A DNA stretch of 11,559 nt from JAVBNU01 sp964617065 (GCA_964617065.1 CAZTVM010000065.1:1-11559), one strand, 5' to 3'. Counted from the stretch's first letter, positions 1-6,268 are shown. The notes: a model not told the origin generated them from the letters alone. A program made the numbers and translations.

Positions 1-112
1 GCAGCACGTCGAGAGTGCCTTTAGCTAGGTCGTCCGCCTCCGTCGCATACGCACCTATACCGATGCAACACAAAAATAATACTAAAACTAATACTAATAC
101 TGTCTTTTTCAT
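1..112 (-). CDS. Exported protein, N-terminal fragment only
   Basis: Only the first 37 codons are visible; the gene runs off the left edge. The ATG at 112 is preceded by AAAAGGAT, a good Shine-Dalgarno sequence. The product opens with MKK followed by a strongly hydrophobic Val/Leu-rich stretch and a small-residue site GAYA before TEADD, which is a classical Sec signal peptide with likely cleavage after residue 23. Two cysteines (CC, residues 15-16) sit inside the hydrophobic core, but they do not form a proper lipobox, so a lipoprotein is not supported. The mature protein is therefore probably periplasmic or secreted; its function cannot be told from the 14 residues seen. The first 55 bases are clearly richer in G+C (35 of 55) than the rest of the window. 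Confidence 0.7.
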   Translation of the reverse strand, partial: MKKTVLVLVLVLFLCCIGIGAYATEADDLAKGTLDVL

Positions 113-137
113 ATAATATCCTTTTAATTTCAACCAA

Positions 138-156
138 TGATATAACAATTATATCA
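138..156. promoter_or_regulatory. 19-bp inverted repeat, candidate operator
   Basis: TGATATAA-CAA-TTATATCA is a perfect 8-bp inverted repeat with a 3-bp centre. It lies between the divergent genes, 26 bp upstream of the minus-strand start at 112. It overlaps a TATAAT (148-153, minus strand) that could be the -10 of that gene, with only a weak -35 (TTCCCT, 171-176) at 17 bp. A dimeric regulator binding here would cover that promoter. It is AT-only apart from the arm ends and centre, so a chance origin is possible. Confidence 0.35.
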
Positions 157-218
157 AAAAATGAAGAAAAAGGGAATACCCCTAAGATAGAATTCAGTTA
201 TCGAATAAGTTTAGAAGA

Positions 219-246
219 TTGAAAATTTATCTTTTTATTTTATAAT
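219..246 (+). promoter_or_regulatory. Sigma-70-type promoter of the ssb operon
   Basis: TTGAAA (219-224) and a consensus TATAAT (241-246) are separated by 16 bp, about 30 bp upstream of the ssb start. This is the best -35/-10 pair in the window. It should drive ssb, the kinase and pdxA, because no other promoter or terminator is apparent between those genes. Confidence 0.65.
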
Positions 247-278
247 AATGAAGAAAAGTAAAAAAAAGTAGGTAAAAA

Positions 279-611
279 ATGATAAATTCAGCAGTAGTCG
301 TAGGACGAGCAGGACAAGACCCTGAAATGAAATATTTTGACTCAGGCAAAGTGAAAACGACATTTTCAGTCGCAGTTAGCCGTTGGGATGCAAAAAGCAA
401 AGCAGAAGTGACAGATTGGTTCAATATAGAGCTATGGGACAAAGTCGCAGAAGTAGCCGGAGAATATGTAAAAAAAGGTACGTTGGTAGCATTAGAAGGC
501 AGAATAACAGCGAATAAGTGGACAGACGCTTCCGGCGAACAAAGAGAAAGATTTTACGTAGTAGCAAATAATCTAAGACTACTGTCAGGTAGGAATTCTA
601 ATCAGCAATAG
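279..611 (+). CDS. ssb: Single-stranded DNA-binding protein
   Basis: This 110-residue protein is a single OB-fold SSB, which coats single-stranded DNA during replication, recombination and repair. Family features seen are the N-terminal strand MINSAVVVGRAGQDPEMKY, the central DWFNIELWDK with its conserved aromatic residues (residues 47-56), the KKGTLVALEGRI strand and the closing YVVANNLRLL. The protein stops soon after the OB fold in a short polar tail, SGRNSNQQ. The flexible linker and the acidic DDIPF-like tip that recruits partner proteins in classical SSBs are absent. The ATG at 279 follows GTAGGT and lies just downstream of a strong promoter. It is the first gene of an operon, with the kinase only 8 nt behind it. 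Whether it is the main SSB or a second copy cannot be told from this window. Confidence 0.93.
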   Translation: MINSAVVVGRAGQDPEMKYFDSGKVKTTFSVAVSRWDAKSKAEVTDWFNIELWDKVAEVAGEYVKKGTLVALEGRITANKWTDASGEQRERFYVVANNLRLLSGRNSNQQ

Positions 612-619
612 AAGGTTTT

Positions 620-1936
620 ATGTTTACATCAAATAAAATAGGTATAATCGCAGATGATTTAACAGGCGCAAATGATACAGCATTGCAGTTTCATTTACGA
701 GGTTGCAGCACGCAGATATTGCTGGATACACAGAATTTGCCTGATGACAATATTAATACGCAAGCATGGGCTATACCGACCGAAAGCCGCAATATTGACG
801 TTCAAAATGCAGTGTCAAAAGTTATGGAGGCAACGCATGCGTTTTTAAATAAGTTTAATATAGAGTATTTTTATAAAAAAATTGATTCAACATTACGAGG
901 AAATATCGCACAAGAAATATTGACAATATTGAATGAATTAAAATGGGACGCAGCCATAATATTACCAGCATACCCGATAGAAGGACGCACAACAGTCGGT
1001 GGCTACCATTTGCTGAAAGGGGTGCCAATACAACGTACAGAACTGGCAAGAGACCCACATTTCCCTGTTAGTGAATCACATATTCCTAGTATTTTGAAAA
1101 AACAACTTGACGATGAGTATAAAAATAAAAACATCATAGGTTTAATACCTATTGATATCGTGATGAAAGGCGCAGGCCCTATTTTGATGAGTTTGAATGC
1201 ACTCGTGAAAGAAGGGAAAAAGCTTATCGTTGTCGATGCAGTATCGACAATAGACATAGAGCAAACAGTTTTGGCGATAAATAAAACGAACTGCAAAATT
1301 TTACCATGCGGCTCTGCAGGTCTAGCTCAAGCACTTGCAAATACTTGGCTTGACGGCACAACCGAAAATATACCAATTCACCAATCAATTCCTACATTGC
1401 CGAAACTGATTATTTCAGGTAGTGCAACCGATTTAACAGCTTCACAAATAAAGAAATTAAATGATAGCGACGAAATTGAAAATACTTTTTTCATTGCGGT
1501 TACTGCTGAAGATGTGTTAAAAAACGACGTAAATAGTATTGTAGAAAGAGCTTTGCCTAATTTAATTAAAAAAAACGCAGTTATTATTCACTCATCAAAT
1601 ATTACGATTGATAAAAAAGAACTTTCTCAGTATTTGTTTGAAAATGAAATATCAGAAAGTGATTTTAGTAGTCGTATAGCTGATTTTTTGGCGTTGATAG
1701 CTAAAAAGTCAGTCTCGGAAAAAGAGGTCGTGCTGATTACTATTGGTGGTGAAACGTCGTATAAGTGTGCAAATACTATTAATAGCCAGAATTTGCAATT
1801 AATTACAGCTGTTTCATCAGCTATACCGCTCTGTTTAGACCACAATGCTCAATGGATTGTAACAAAATCAGGCAATCTCGGTAACGTGAATACGCTGGTA
1901 GAAATTTTGAAGTATTTTGAGCAGTATGACAAATAA
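620..1936 (+). CDS. Four-carbon acid sugar kinase (former DUF1537 family)
   Basis: This 438-residue protein has the normal length and two-domain plan of the four-carbon acid sugar kinase family (OtnK/DtnK type). The N-terminal substrate domain opens with IADDLTGANDTA (about residues 10-21), the family signature, followed by KKIDSTLRGN (86-95) and LPAYPIEGRTTVGG (115-128). The C-terminal nucleotide-binding domain has ISGSATDLTASQ (265-276), IGGETS (375-380) and the closing KSGNLGN (416-422). Known members use ATP to phosphorylate the 4-hydroxyl of D-threonate, D-erythronate or a similar acid; some are thought to act on 4-hydroxythreonine. The substrate cannot be assigned here. The ATG at 620 has GAAGG (611-615) beginning at the last base of the ssb stop codon. 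The gene overlaps the downstream PdxA-family gene by 11 nt, which supports coupled translation and consecutive reactions. No aldolase or transporter of a full C4-acid catabolic locus is present. Confidence 0.9.
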   Translation: MFTSNKIGIIADDLTGANDTALQFHLRGCSTQILLDTQNLPDDNINTQAWAIPTESRNIDVQNAVSKVMEATHAFLNKFNIEYFYKKIDSTLRGNIAQEILTILNELKWDAAIILPAYPIEGRTTVGGYHLLKGVPIQRTELARDPHFPVSESHIPSILKKQLDDEYKNKNIIGLIPIDIVMKGAGPILMSLNALVKEGKKLIVVDAVSTIDIEQTVLAINKTNCKILPCGSAGLAQALANTWLDGTTENIPIHQSIPTLPKLIISGSATDLTASQIKKLNDSDEIENTFFIAVTAEDVLKNDVNSIVERALPNLIKKNAVIIHSSNITIDKKELSQYLFENEISESDFSSRIADFLALIAKKSVSEKEVVLITIGGETSYKCANTINSQNLQLITAVSSAIPLCLDHNAQWIVTKSGNLGNVNTLVEILKYFEQYDK

Positions 1937-2891
1937 GAAAATTGCGATTACGATTGGTGACCCCAACGGCATAGGCACTGAAATAGTTATAAAATCATTG
2001 ATGAAATTAAATTTAGCAAAAAATGATATCATTTTGATTGCAAATGAGCGAATTTTGCGTTTTTATGAAAATTTATTGCAAATTAAATTACCTTTTGACT
2101 ATGAAATAGCCGAAATACCTTACAATATAGCAGATTTAAAGCCATCAATAGAAACAGCAGAAAGCGGTGAATTCGCTTTTAATACGATAAAAAAATCATG
2201 CGAATTAGCTTTGGACGGCAGAATTACAGCTATAGTTACAGCTCCAGTGTCTAAAAGCGCAATGAATAAAGCCAGTCACGATTTTAGTGGACAAACTGAA
2301 GTATTAGAAAAATTTTTAGCAAACGGAAATCAAAAGGCTGAGATGCTCTTTTGCGCAAACGATTTCAGAATTTTACTTTTAACTCGTCATATAGCTTTGA
2401 AAGAAGTTCCTAATGTTTTAACAAAAAATTTTTTAGTTGATAAAATTACCGCTCTGAATAAAACTTTTAAAAATAAATTTAATATAGAATTTCCAAAGTT
2501 CGCTTTGTGTGGACTTAACCCACATGCTGGTGAAAAAGGGCTTCTCGGCAATGAAGAAGAAACAGTTTTTGCTGAAGCTGTTCAAGATTTGCGTAAAGAA
2601 AACATTTTAATTACTGATGCGCAGCCTGCTGACGCACTTTTTTCAGACGCAGCTGCAAAGTATGTAAAAAACGAAAAAATGCCTTATGATTGTTACATCG
2701 CTTGCTATCACGACCAAGGACTAATTCCGATTAAAATGCTAGCCCAAAAACAAGCTGTGAACACGACTATAGGTTTGGATTTTATCAGGACTTCGCCAGC
2801 ACATGGTACAGCGTATGATATCGCAGGTAAAGGTGTCGCGAGTGAAAAGAGCATGATTGCAGCAATTAATTTTGTACAAAAAATTTGTTAA
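1926..2891 (+). CDS. pdxA: PdxA-family 4-phospho-hydroxyacid dehydrogenase
   Basis: This 321-residue protein belongs to the PdxA family of NAD-dependent, metal-dependent oxidative decarboxylases. It either converts 4-phosphohydroxy-L-threonine in pyridoxal phosphate synthesis or, as PdxA2, converts 4-phospho-D-threonate/erythronate to dihydroxyacetone phosphate. Numbered from the ATG at 1926, it shows ITIGDPNGIG (8-17), TAPVSKSAMNKA (105-116), SGQTE (121-125) and the three expected metal-binding histidines: H155 in LLTRHIAL, H200 in GLNPHAGE and H262 in CYHDQGL. The C-terminal DFIRTSPAHGTAYDIAGKG (285-303) is also typical. The usual His of the GHTE substrate motif is Gln here (Q123). An upstream in-frame TTG at 1917 was not chosen, because the ATG overlaps the kinase end by 11 nt in a normal coupled arrangement; only a weak GAG (1919-1921) serves as ribosome site. 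Adjacency to the kinase favours a PdxA2-like role, but biosynthetic PdxA is not excluded. Confidence 0.88.
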   Translation: MTNKKIAITIGDPNGIGTEIVIKSLMKLNLAKNDIILIANERILRFYENLLQIKLPFDYEIAEIPYNIADLKPSIETAESGEFAFNTIKKSCELALDGRITAIVTAPVSKSAMNKASHDFSGQTEVLEKFLANGNQKAEMLFCANDFRILLLTRHIALKEVPNVLTKNFLVDKITALNKTFKNKFNIEFPKFALCGLNPHAGEKGLLGNEEETVFAEAVQDLRKENILITDAQPADALFSDAAAKYVKNEKMPYDCYIACYHDQGLIPIKMLAQKQAVNTTIGLDFIRTSPAHGTAYDIAGKGVASEKSMIAAINFVQKIC

Positions 2892-2903
2892 TTTGTACAA
2901 AAA

Positions 2904-2932
2904 AAAAGTAAAAATTTTAGATTTTTACTTTT
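2904..2932 (+). terminator. AT-rich hairpin after pdxA, possible terminator
   Basis: AAAAGTAAAAAT and ATTTTTACTTTT form a perfect 12-bp inverted repeat with a 5-nt TTTAG loop, starting 12 nt after the pdxA stop. Only one G-C pair is present and no separate T-run follows beyond the TTTT of the second arm, so as an intrinsic terminator it would be weak. It is nevertheless the only hairpin I found between pdxA and dedA. Confidence 0.4.
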
Positions 2933-3138
2933 AGAATTTCCCATCCTATTGGATATCTATATAAAAACATTTTCTACATAAATATTGCCTAATAATTAGT
3001 TATTATTTCATTAAAAATGCTATAACAACGCAATAATAATAAAAAGACGGCTTATAAAAACTTTACAAACAAATTATCGAGAAAAATAAAATATTTTATG
3101 TTAGCATAGTTTTGTTACAGGAGAGAGGTTTATACTAA
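2933..3138. other. Intergenic spacer between pdxA and dedA
   Basis: I see no open reading frame of note, tRNA or conserved RNA in this very AT-rich spacer. It must hold the dedA promoter if dedA is transcribed alone, but no -35/-10 pair stands out. The best guesses are TTTACA at 3062-3067 with poorly matching AT sequence 16-18 bp on, or an extended -10 TGTTAGCAT (3099-3107). A strong purine-rich ribosome site, AGGAGAGAGG (3119-3128), closes the spacer. Confidence 0.4.
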
Positions 3139-3765
3139 ATGAGCATATTGGATATAGTTTTGGTACCAATGGTGGGATTTATAGAAAAAGTAATTAGCCA
3201 TGCCGGGCCCATAGGAATAGTTTTTTTGATGGCTATTGAATCTTGCAATATCCCCTTGCCGAGCGAAGCTATTTTGCCGTTTGCTGGATATATGGTAACA
3301 AAAGGAATTATGACAATACACACAGCAGCATTTGCAGGTGCAATCGGCTGTGTAATCGGATCAATTCCCTCGTATTATTTGGGCTATATCGGTGGCAGAC
3401 CTTTCGTTGAAAAATACGGTAAGTGGTTTTTAATAAGTAAAAAAGACCTTGAGCGAGCTGATAAATGGTCACAAAAGTACGGAGATTGGGCATTTTTTCT
3501 TTGCCGAATGTTACCTGTTGTAAGAACATTTATTTCACTACCAGCTGGAATTTTGCGTGCTAATTTACCAAAATTCCTCTTGTTTACATTTTTAGGCTCG
3601 TTAGTTTGGAGTTATTTCTTAGTTTGTGTAGGTGTTAAATTTGGCGAAAACATTGAGCTATTCTCTAAATTTTGGCACAAATTTGATATCGCAATTGTTG
3701 TAGTTTGCGTTGTAGGGTTTATTTGGTATTTACAAGTTCACTTTAAACATTTAAAAGAGTCTTAA
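3139..3765 (+). CDS. DedA family inner-membrane protein
   Basis: This 208-residue protein is a DedA/SNARE-associated (VTT) membrane protein. The family sits in the cytoplasmic membrane and is linked to lipid-carrier flipping, membrane homeostasis and proton-dependent transport. It shows the expected order: an amphipathic start, a first hydrophobic segment with AIESCNIPLPSEAILPFAGY (32-51), the glycine-rich GAIGCVIGSIPSYYLGYIGGR (67-87), the cytoplasmic charged stretch 89-115, then FFLCRMLPVVRTFISLPAG (119-137) with R123 and R129, the paired arginines of the family. Two more membrane segments follow, near 145-166 and 183-199. The ATG at 3139 follows AGGAGAGAGG at 3119-3128. Its 3' end overlaps the convergent tmk by 23 bp. 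The specific substrate cannot be assigned, and DedA paralogues are usually redundant. Confidence 0.92.
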   Translation: MSILDIVLVPMVGFIEKVISHAGPIGIVFLMAIESCNIPLPSEAILPFAGYMVTKGIMTIHTAAFAGAIGCVIGSIPSYYLGYIGGRPFVEKYGKWFLISKKDLERADKWSQKYGDWAFFLCRMLPVVRTFISLPAGILRANLPKFLLFTFLGSLVWSYFLVCVGVKFGENIELFSKFWHKFDIAIVVVCVVGFIWYLQVHFKHLKES

Positions 3766-4366
3766 TCTGAATGATAGTTTGTGAAAAAACCTCGTCAATT
3801 GCATTGTTAGCATTGATTATTTTAATTCGTTCAGGCTCAATTTTCGCAATTTCTAAATAGCCATTTCTAACTTTTTTATGGAACTCTAGTCCTTCTGATT
3901 CGAGTCGGTCTTTTTCTTTCCCCACACGAGATTGTGCAATTTCAGATGTAACATCATATAAAAGAGTTAAATCTGGCTTCAGCCCAGATGTAGCAATATC
4001 ATTGAGCTTTTTAAGTTTTTGTAAATCAAGACTGCGTCCGTAGCCTTGATAAGCTAAAGTGGAGTCAGTATGCCTGTCACAAAGAATTATGCAGCCTTTT
4101 TCAATAGCAGGTTTGACCAAAGTATCAATATGCTGAGCTCGGTCAGCTAAATACAAAAACAATTCGCAATTTGAGGATACATCACCATCATAATGTAATA
4201 AAATTTCACGCAAAATTGTTCCAAGTGCTTCTCCACCTGGCTCTCTAGTAGTCAAAACAGAAAAGCCATTGTCTTGCAAATACTTTTCAGTAAGCTTCAG
4301 TTGTGTAGTTTTTCCGCAACCATCTGCACCTTCAAAAGTAATGAAGTAGCCTTTTTTTAGTTCCAT
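3743..4366 (-). CDS. tmk: Thymidylate kinase (dTMP kinase)
   Basis: This 207-residue protein phosphorylates dTMP to dTDP with ATP in the cytoplasm, an essential step toward dTTP. It has a P-loop GADGCGKT (13-20), the thymidylate kinase TREPGGE (40-46), LFLYLADRAQHI (69-80) and DRHTDSTLAYQG (97-108), which carries the DR-x-x-x-S element in the DRH form also seen in E. coli. A LID-like SRVGKEKDRLE follows (146-156). The length is normal for the family. The ATG at 4366 lies inside the last codons of serS (10-nt overlap), and no convincing Shine-Dalgarno sequence precedes it, so translation is probably coupled to serS. Its 3' end overlaps dedA on the opposite strand by 23 bp. Confidence 0.96.
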   Translation of the reverse strand: MELKKGYFITFEGADGCGKTTQLKLTEKYLQDNGFSVLTTREPGGEALGTILREILLHYDGDVSSNCELFLYLADRAQHIDTLVKPAIEKGCIILCDRHTDSTLAYQGYGRSLDLQKLKKLNDIATSGLKPDLTLLYDVTSEIAQSRVGKEKDRLESEGLEFHKKVRNGYLEIAKIEPERIKIINANNAIDEVFSQTIIQIKTLLNV

Positions 4367-5628
4367 ATTCTATCAAATCCGGTATATTTCTGTAAAACTT
4401 TAGGTATAAGGATTGAACCATCTGCTTGTTGATAATTTTCCAGAATTGCAGCAAAAGTACGTCCGACAGCCAACCCCGAGCCATTGAGCGTATGAACAAA
4501 ACTAGTTTTACCTGTTTCCTTTGAACGATATCTGATATTTGCTCTACGAGCCTGAAAATCACCAAAATTTGAACAGCTGGAAATTTCCTTATAATCATTG
4601 TACGAAGGCAACCAAACCTCTAAGTCGTAACATTTATTAGCAGAAAATCCTATATCACCTGTACTCAAAGCAACTCGTCTATACGGTAACTCTAGCAACT
4701 CTAAAACTGTTTCGGCGTTGCGAGTTAATTTTTCATGTTCTTCCTTACTCGTATCAGGAGTACAAAGTTTCACCAATTCTACTTTATTAAATTGATGCAA
4801 ACGTATTAATCCACGTGTATCTTTTCCTGCTGAACCAGCTTCTTTCCTGAAACATGGTGTATAGGCACACATATATCGTGGCAATTCATCTTCTGTCAAA
4901 ATTTCATTGGCATAAATATTTGTGACAGGGACTTCCGCTGTTGGAATTAAATATAAGTCTTCATTTTCGCATTTATACATATCTTGTGCGAATTTTGGTA
5001 ATTGACCTGTACCAGTCATTGCAGCTGAGTTAACCATAATTGGTGGCATTATTTCTTCATAACCGTGCTCGTTTATGTGCAAATCTAAAAAGAAATTTAA
5101 AATTGCACGCTCTAGCATTGCGCCCTTGCCACGATAAAGCGTAAATCTAGATTGCGCCAGTTTTACACCTCGTTCAAAATCTACTAAATTCTTCTCTGTC
5201 GCTATGTCCCAATGGGCTTTCTGCTGAAAATCAACCTTCCGAGGTTCACCAAAGCGTTTTACCTCAACATTAAACGACTCATCTGCACCAATTGGCGTTG
5301 TTTCATCTGGTATATTGGGAATATTCAATAACAAATTTTTTTGTTTTGCTTCTAATTCTATTTCTTTTTCTTCAAATTCTTTTATTTTTTCGCCCATTAA
5401 TCGGACTTCTTCTTGTACAGCGTCAGTATTTTCACCTTGTTTTTTTAGCGCACCAATTTCTTGAGACATACTTTTTCTTTTTGCACGTAATTCATCAGCT
5501 TCAAACTGTATCTTTCTGCGTTCTACATCTATTTCAACAACAGCATCAACTGAAAGCTCTCTATTTCTACGCTGCAACAAAGCGTTTACTTTGTCTTTGT
5601 CTTCTCTTATTAATTTTACATCTAGCAT
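4357..5628 (-). CDS. serS: Seryl-tRNA synthetase
   Basis: This 423-residue class II synthetase charges tRNA-Ser (and tRNA-Sec where present) with serine. The N-terminal tRNA-binding arm is a long charged helical hairpin (about residues 28-100), the coiled coil that contacts the long variable arm of tRNA-Ser. The catalytic domain contains the serine-binding TAE (230-232), motif 2 CFRKEAGSAGKDTRG with R261, YDLEVWLPS (334-342), SSCSNFGDFQARR (350-362) and motif 3 NGSGLAVGR (382-390) followed by LENYQQADGSILIP. Length and domain order are standard. The ATG at 5628 has AGGAAG 5 nt upstream (5634-5639). It appears to have its own promoter and to be co-transcribed with the overlapping tmk. Confidence 0.97.
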   Translation of the reverse strand: MLDVKLIREDKDKVNALLQRRNRELSVDAVVEIDVERRKIQFEADELRAKRKSMSQEIGALKKQGENTDAVQEEVRLMGEKIKEFEEKEIELEAKQKNLLLNIPNIPDETTPIGADESFNVEVKRFGEPRKVDFQQKAHWDIATEKNLVDFERGVKLAQSRFTLYRGKGAMLERAILNFFLDLHINEHGYEEIMPPIMVNSAAMTGTGQLPKFAQDMYKCENEDLYLIPTAEVPVTNIYANEILTEDELPRYMCAYTPCFRKEAGSAGKDTRGLIRLHQFNKVELVKLCTPDTSKEEHEKLTRNAETVLELLELPYRRVALSTGDIGFSANKCYDLEVWLPSYNDYKEISSCSNFGDFQARRANIRYRSKETGKTSFVHTLNGSGLAVGRTFAAILENYQQADGSILIPKVLQKYTGFDRIWN

Positions 5629-5662
5629 AATAACTTCCTAATTCTTACATACTTTTCTTCTT

Positions 5663-5690
5663 ATCATAGTTAAAAAATAACAAAATTCAA
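5663..5690 (-). promoter_or_regulatory. Candidate promoter of serS-tmk
   Basis: Read on the minus strand, TTGAAT (5685-5690) and TATGAT (5663-5668) are 16 bp apart, giving a predicted leader of roughly 28 nt before the serS ATG. The same 16-bp spacing and TTGAA-type -35 occur at the ssb promoter and in front of the secreted-protein gene. Confidence 0.5.
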
Positions 5691-5701
5691 ATCCTAAAAA
5701 A

Positions 5702-6196
5702 TTAATTTTTTTGCTGTTTTTTAATTTGACCTAAGAAAATTTGTTCCCGAGTTTGCATCATTTCTTCTTTTATTACATAGTTGCCGGACGAATTTTTACC
5801 TATAATAAAATATGCCGGCATTCTATCATTTGGAGAAGGAGATGGAGAACGATAAGCAGAAAGTTTATAGTTTGAACCACTAGGAACAATCTTAATATCC
5901 TTGTAGTAGTTTTTATAACTTCTTAGTTTTGCTATTTTAGCATTTAATTTTAATTGCCCCATGTAATCAGAAGTATTTACTACAAGTGGGGTAGGATATA
6001 CAGTGCCATCTTTTTGTATAACAAAACGTAAAATTTTGGCATTAGGAGCATAAAAATTTGGCAAATCAGTTTGATAAGTATTTGCTGCATTCACATATTT
6101 TTCAAAAAATGAGCGAACATCTTGAATATTGTCTGCGTAAGCAAATCCCGCAGTTAGTACAATCATTAAAAACAAAGCTGATAATATTTTTTTCAT
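5702..6196 (-). CDS. Small secreted protein, NTF2-like fold suspected
   Basis: This 164-residue protein starts at the ATG at 6196, not at the in-frame TTG at 6226, because a good ribosome site AAGGG (6203-6207) lies 6 nt before this ATG. The N-terminus MKKILSALFLMIVLTAGFAYA is a clear Sec signal peptide, with cleavage likely after AYA (residue 21), so the mature protein of about 143 residues is exported. The mature start, VRSFFEKYVNAANTYQ, followed by LPNFYAPNAKILR, resembles the opening helix and strand of NTF2/SnoaL-like proteins; this is fold-level resemblance only. The C-terminus is basic and Gln/Lys-rich (GQIKKQQKN). The gene sits between the rpoC2 terminator and serS. No enzymatic residue can be assigned and the function is unknown. 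Confidence 0.82.
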   Translation of the reverse strand: MKKILSALFLMIVLTAGFAYADNIQDVRSFFEKYVNAANTYQTDLPNFYAPNAKILRFVIQKDGTVYPTPLVVNTSDYMGQLKLNAKIAKLRSYKNYYKDIKIVPSGSNYKLSAYRSPSPSPNDRMPAYFIIGKNSSGNYVIKEEMMQTREQIFLGQIKKQQKN

Positions 6197-6216
6197 ATTT
6201 TTCCCTTTCAAAATAA

Positions 6217-6237
6217 AAGATGGCAAATAGCCATCTT
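6217..6237 (-). terminator. Intrinsic terminator of the rpoC1-rpoC2 operon
   Basis: On the minus strand, AAGATGGC-TATTT-GCCATCTT is a perfect 8-bp stem with a 5-nt loop, followed at once by TTATTTTG, a T-rich tract. It begins 23 nt after the rpoC2 stop codon. It ends only 20 nt before the ATG of the secreted-protein gene, whose ribosome site lies directly downstream of the T-tract. Confidence 0.8.
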
Positions 6238-6240
6238 AAT

Positions 6241-6268
6241 ATAATATTCTAAACTAAAAATTATTCAA
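6241..6268 (-). promoter_or_regulatory. Candidate promoter overlapping the rpoC2 stop codon
   Basis: On the minus strand, TTGAAT (6263-6268) and TATTAT (6241-6246) are 16 bp apart. The -35 lies in the last rpoC2 codons and stop. A start 6-8 nt past the -10 would fall near 6233-6235, inside the first arm of the terminator. This would supply the secreted-protein gene with a transcript that cannot form the full hairpin. Confidence 0.45.

Noticed and set aside
1917..1936. PdxA-family gene starting at TTG 1917
   Set aside because: The ATG at 1926 places the conserved ITIGDP start normally; the extra residues have no family match.
2892..3138. tRNA, riboswitch or small gene in the pdxA-dedA spacer
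   Set aside because: No cloverleaf, conserved riboswitch core or sizeable open frame is visible; only the AT hairpin and the dedA ribosome site stand out.
5292..5630. Plus-strand hydrophobic reading frame antisense to serS
   Set aside because: It lies wholly opposite the serS coiled-coil codons. Its Leu/Phe-rich content is the mirror of Lys/Glu codons, and it has no family resemblance.
5696..5711. 16-bp palindrome AAAAAATTAATTTTTT at the stop of the secreted-protein gene as a terminator
   Set aside because: It is purely A/T with a 4-nt centre and would be very unstable as RNA; not more than expected in AT-rich DNA.
5702..6226. Secreted-protein gene starting at TTG 6226
   Set aside because: That start lies at the terminator loop. 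The ATG at 6196 has a correctly spaced AAGGG and opens a textbook signal peptide.
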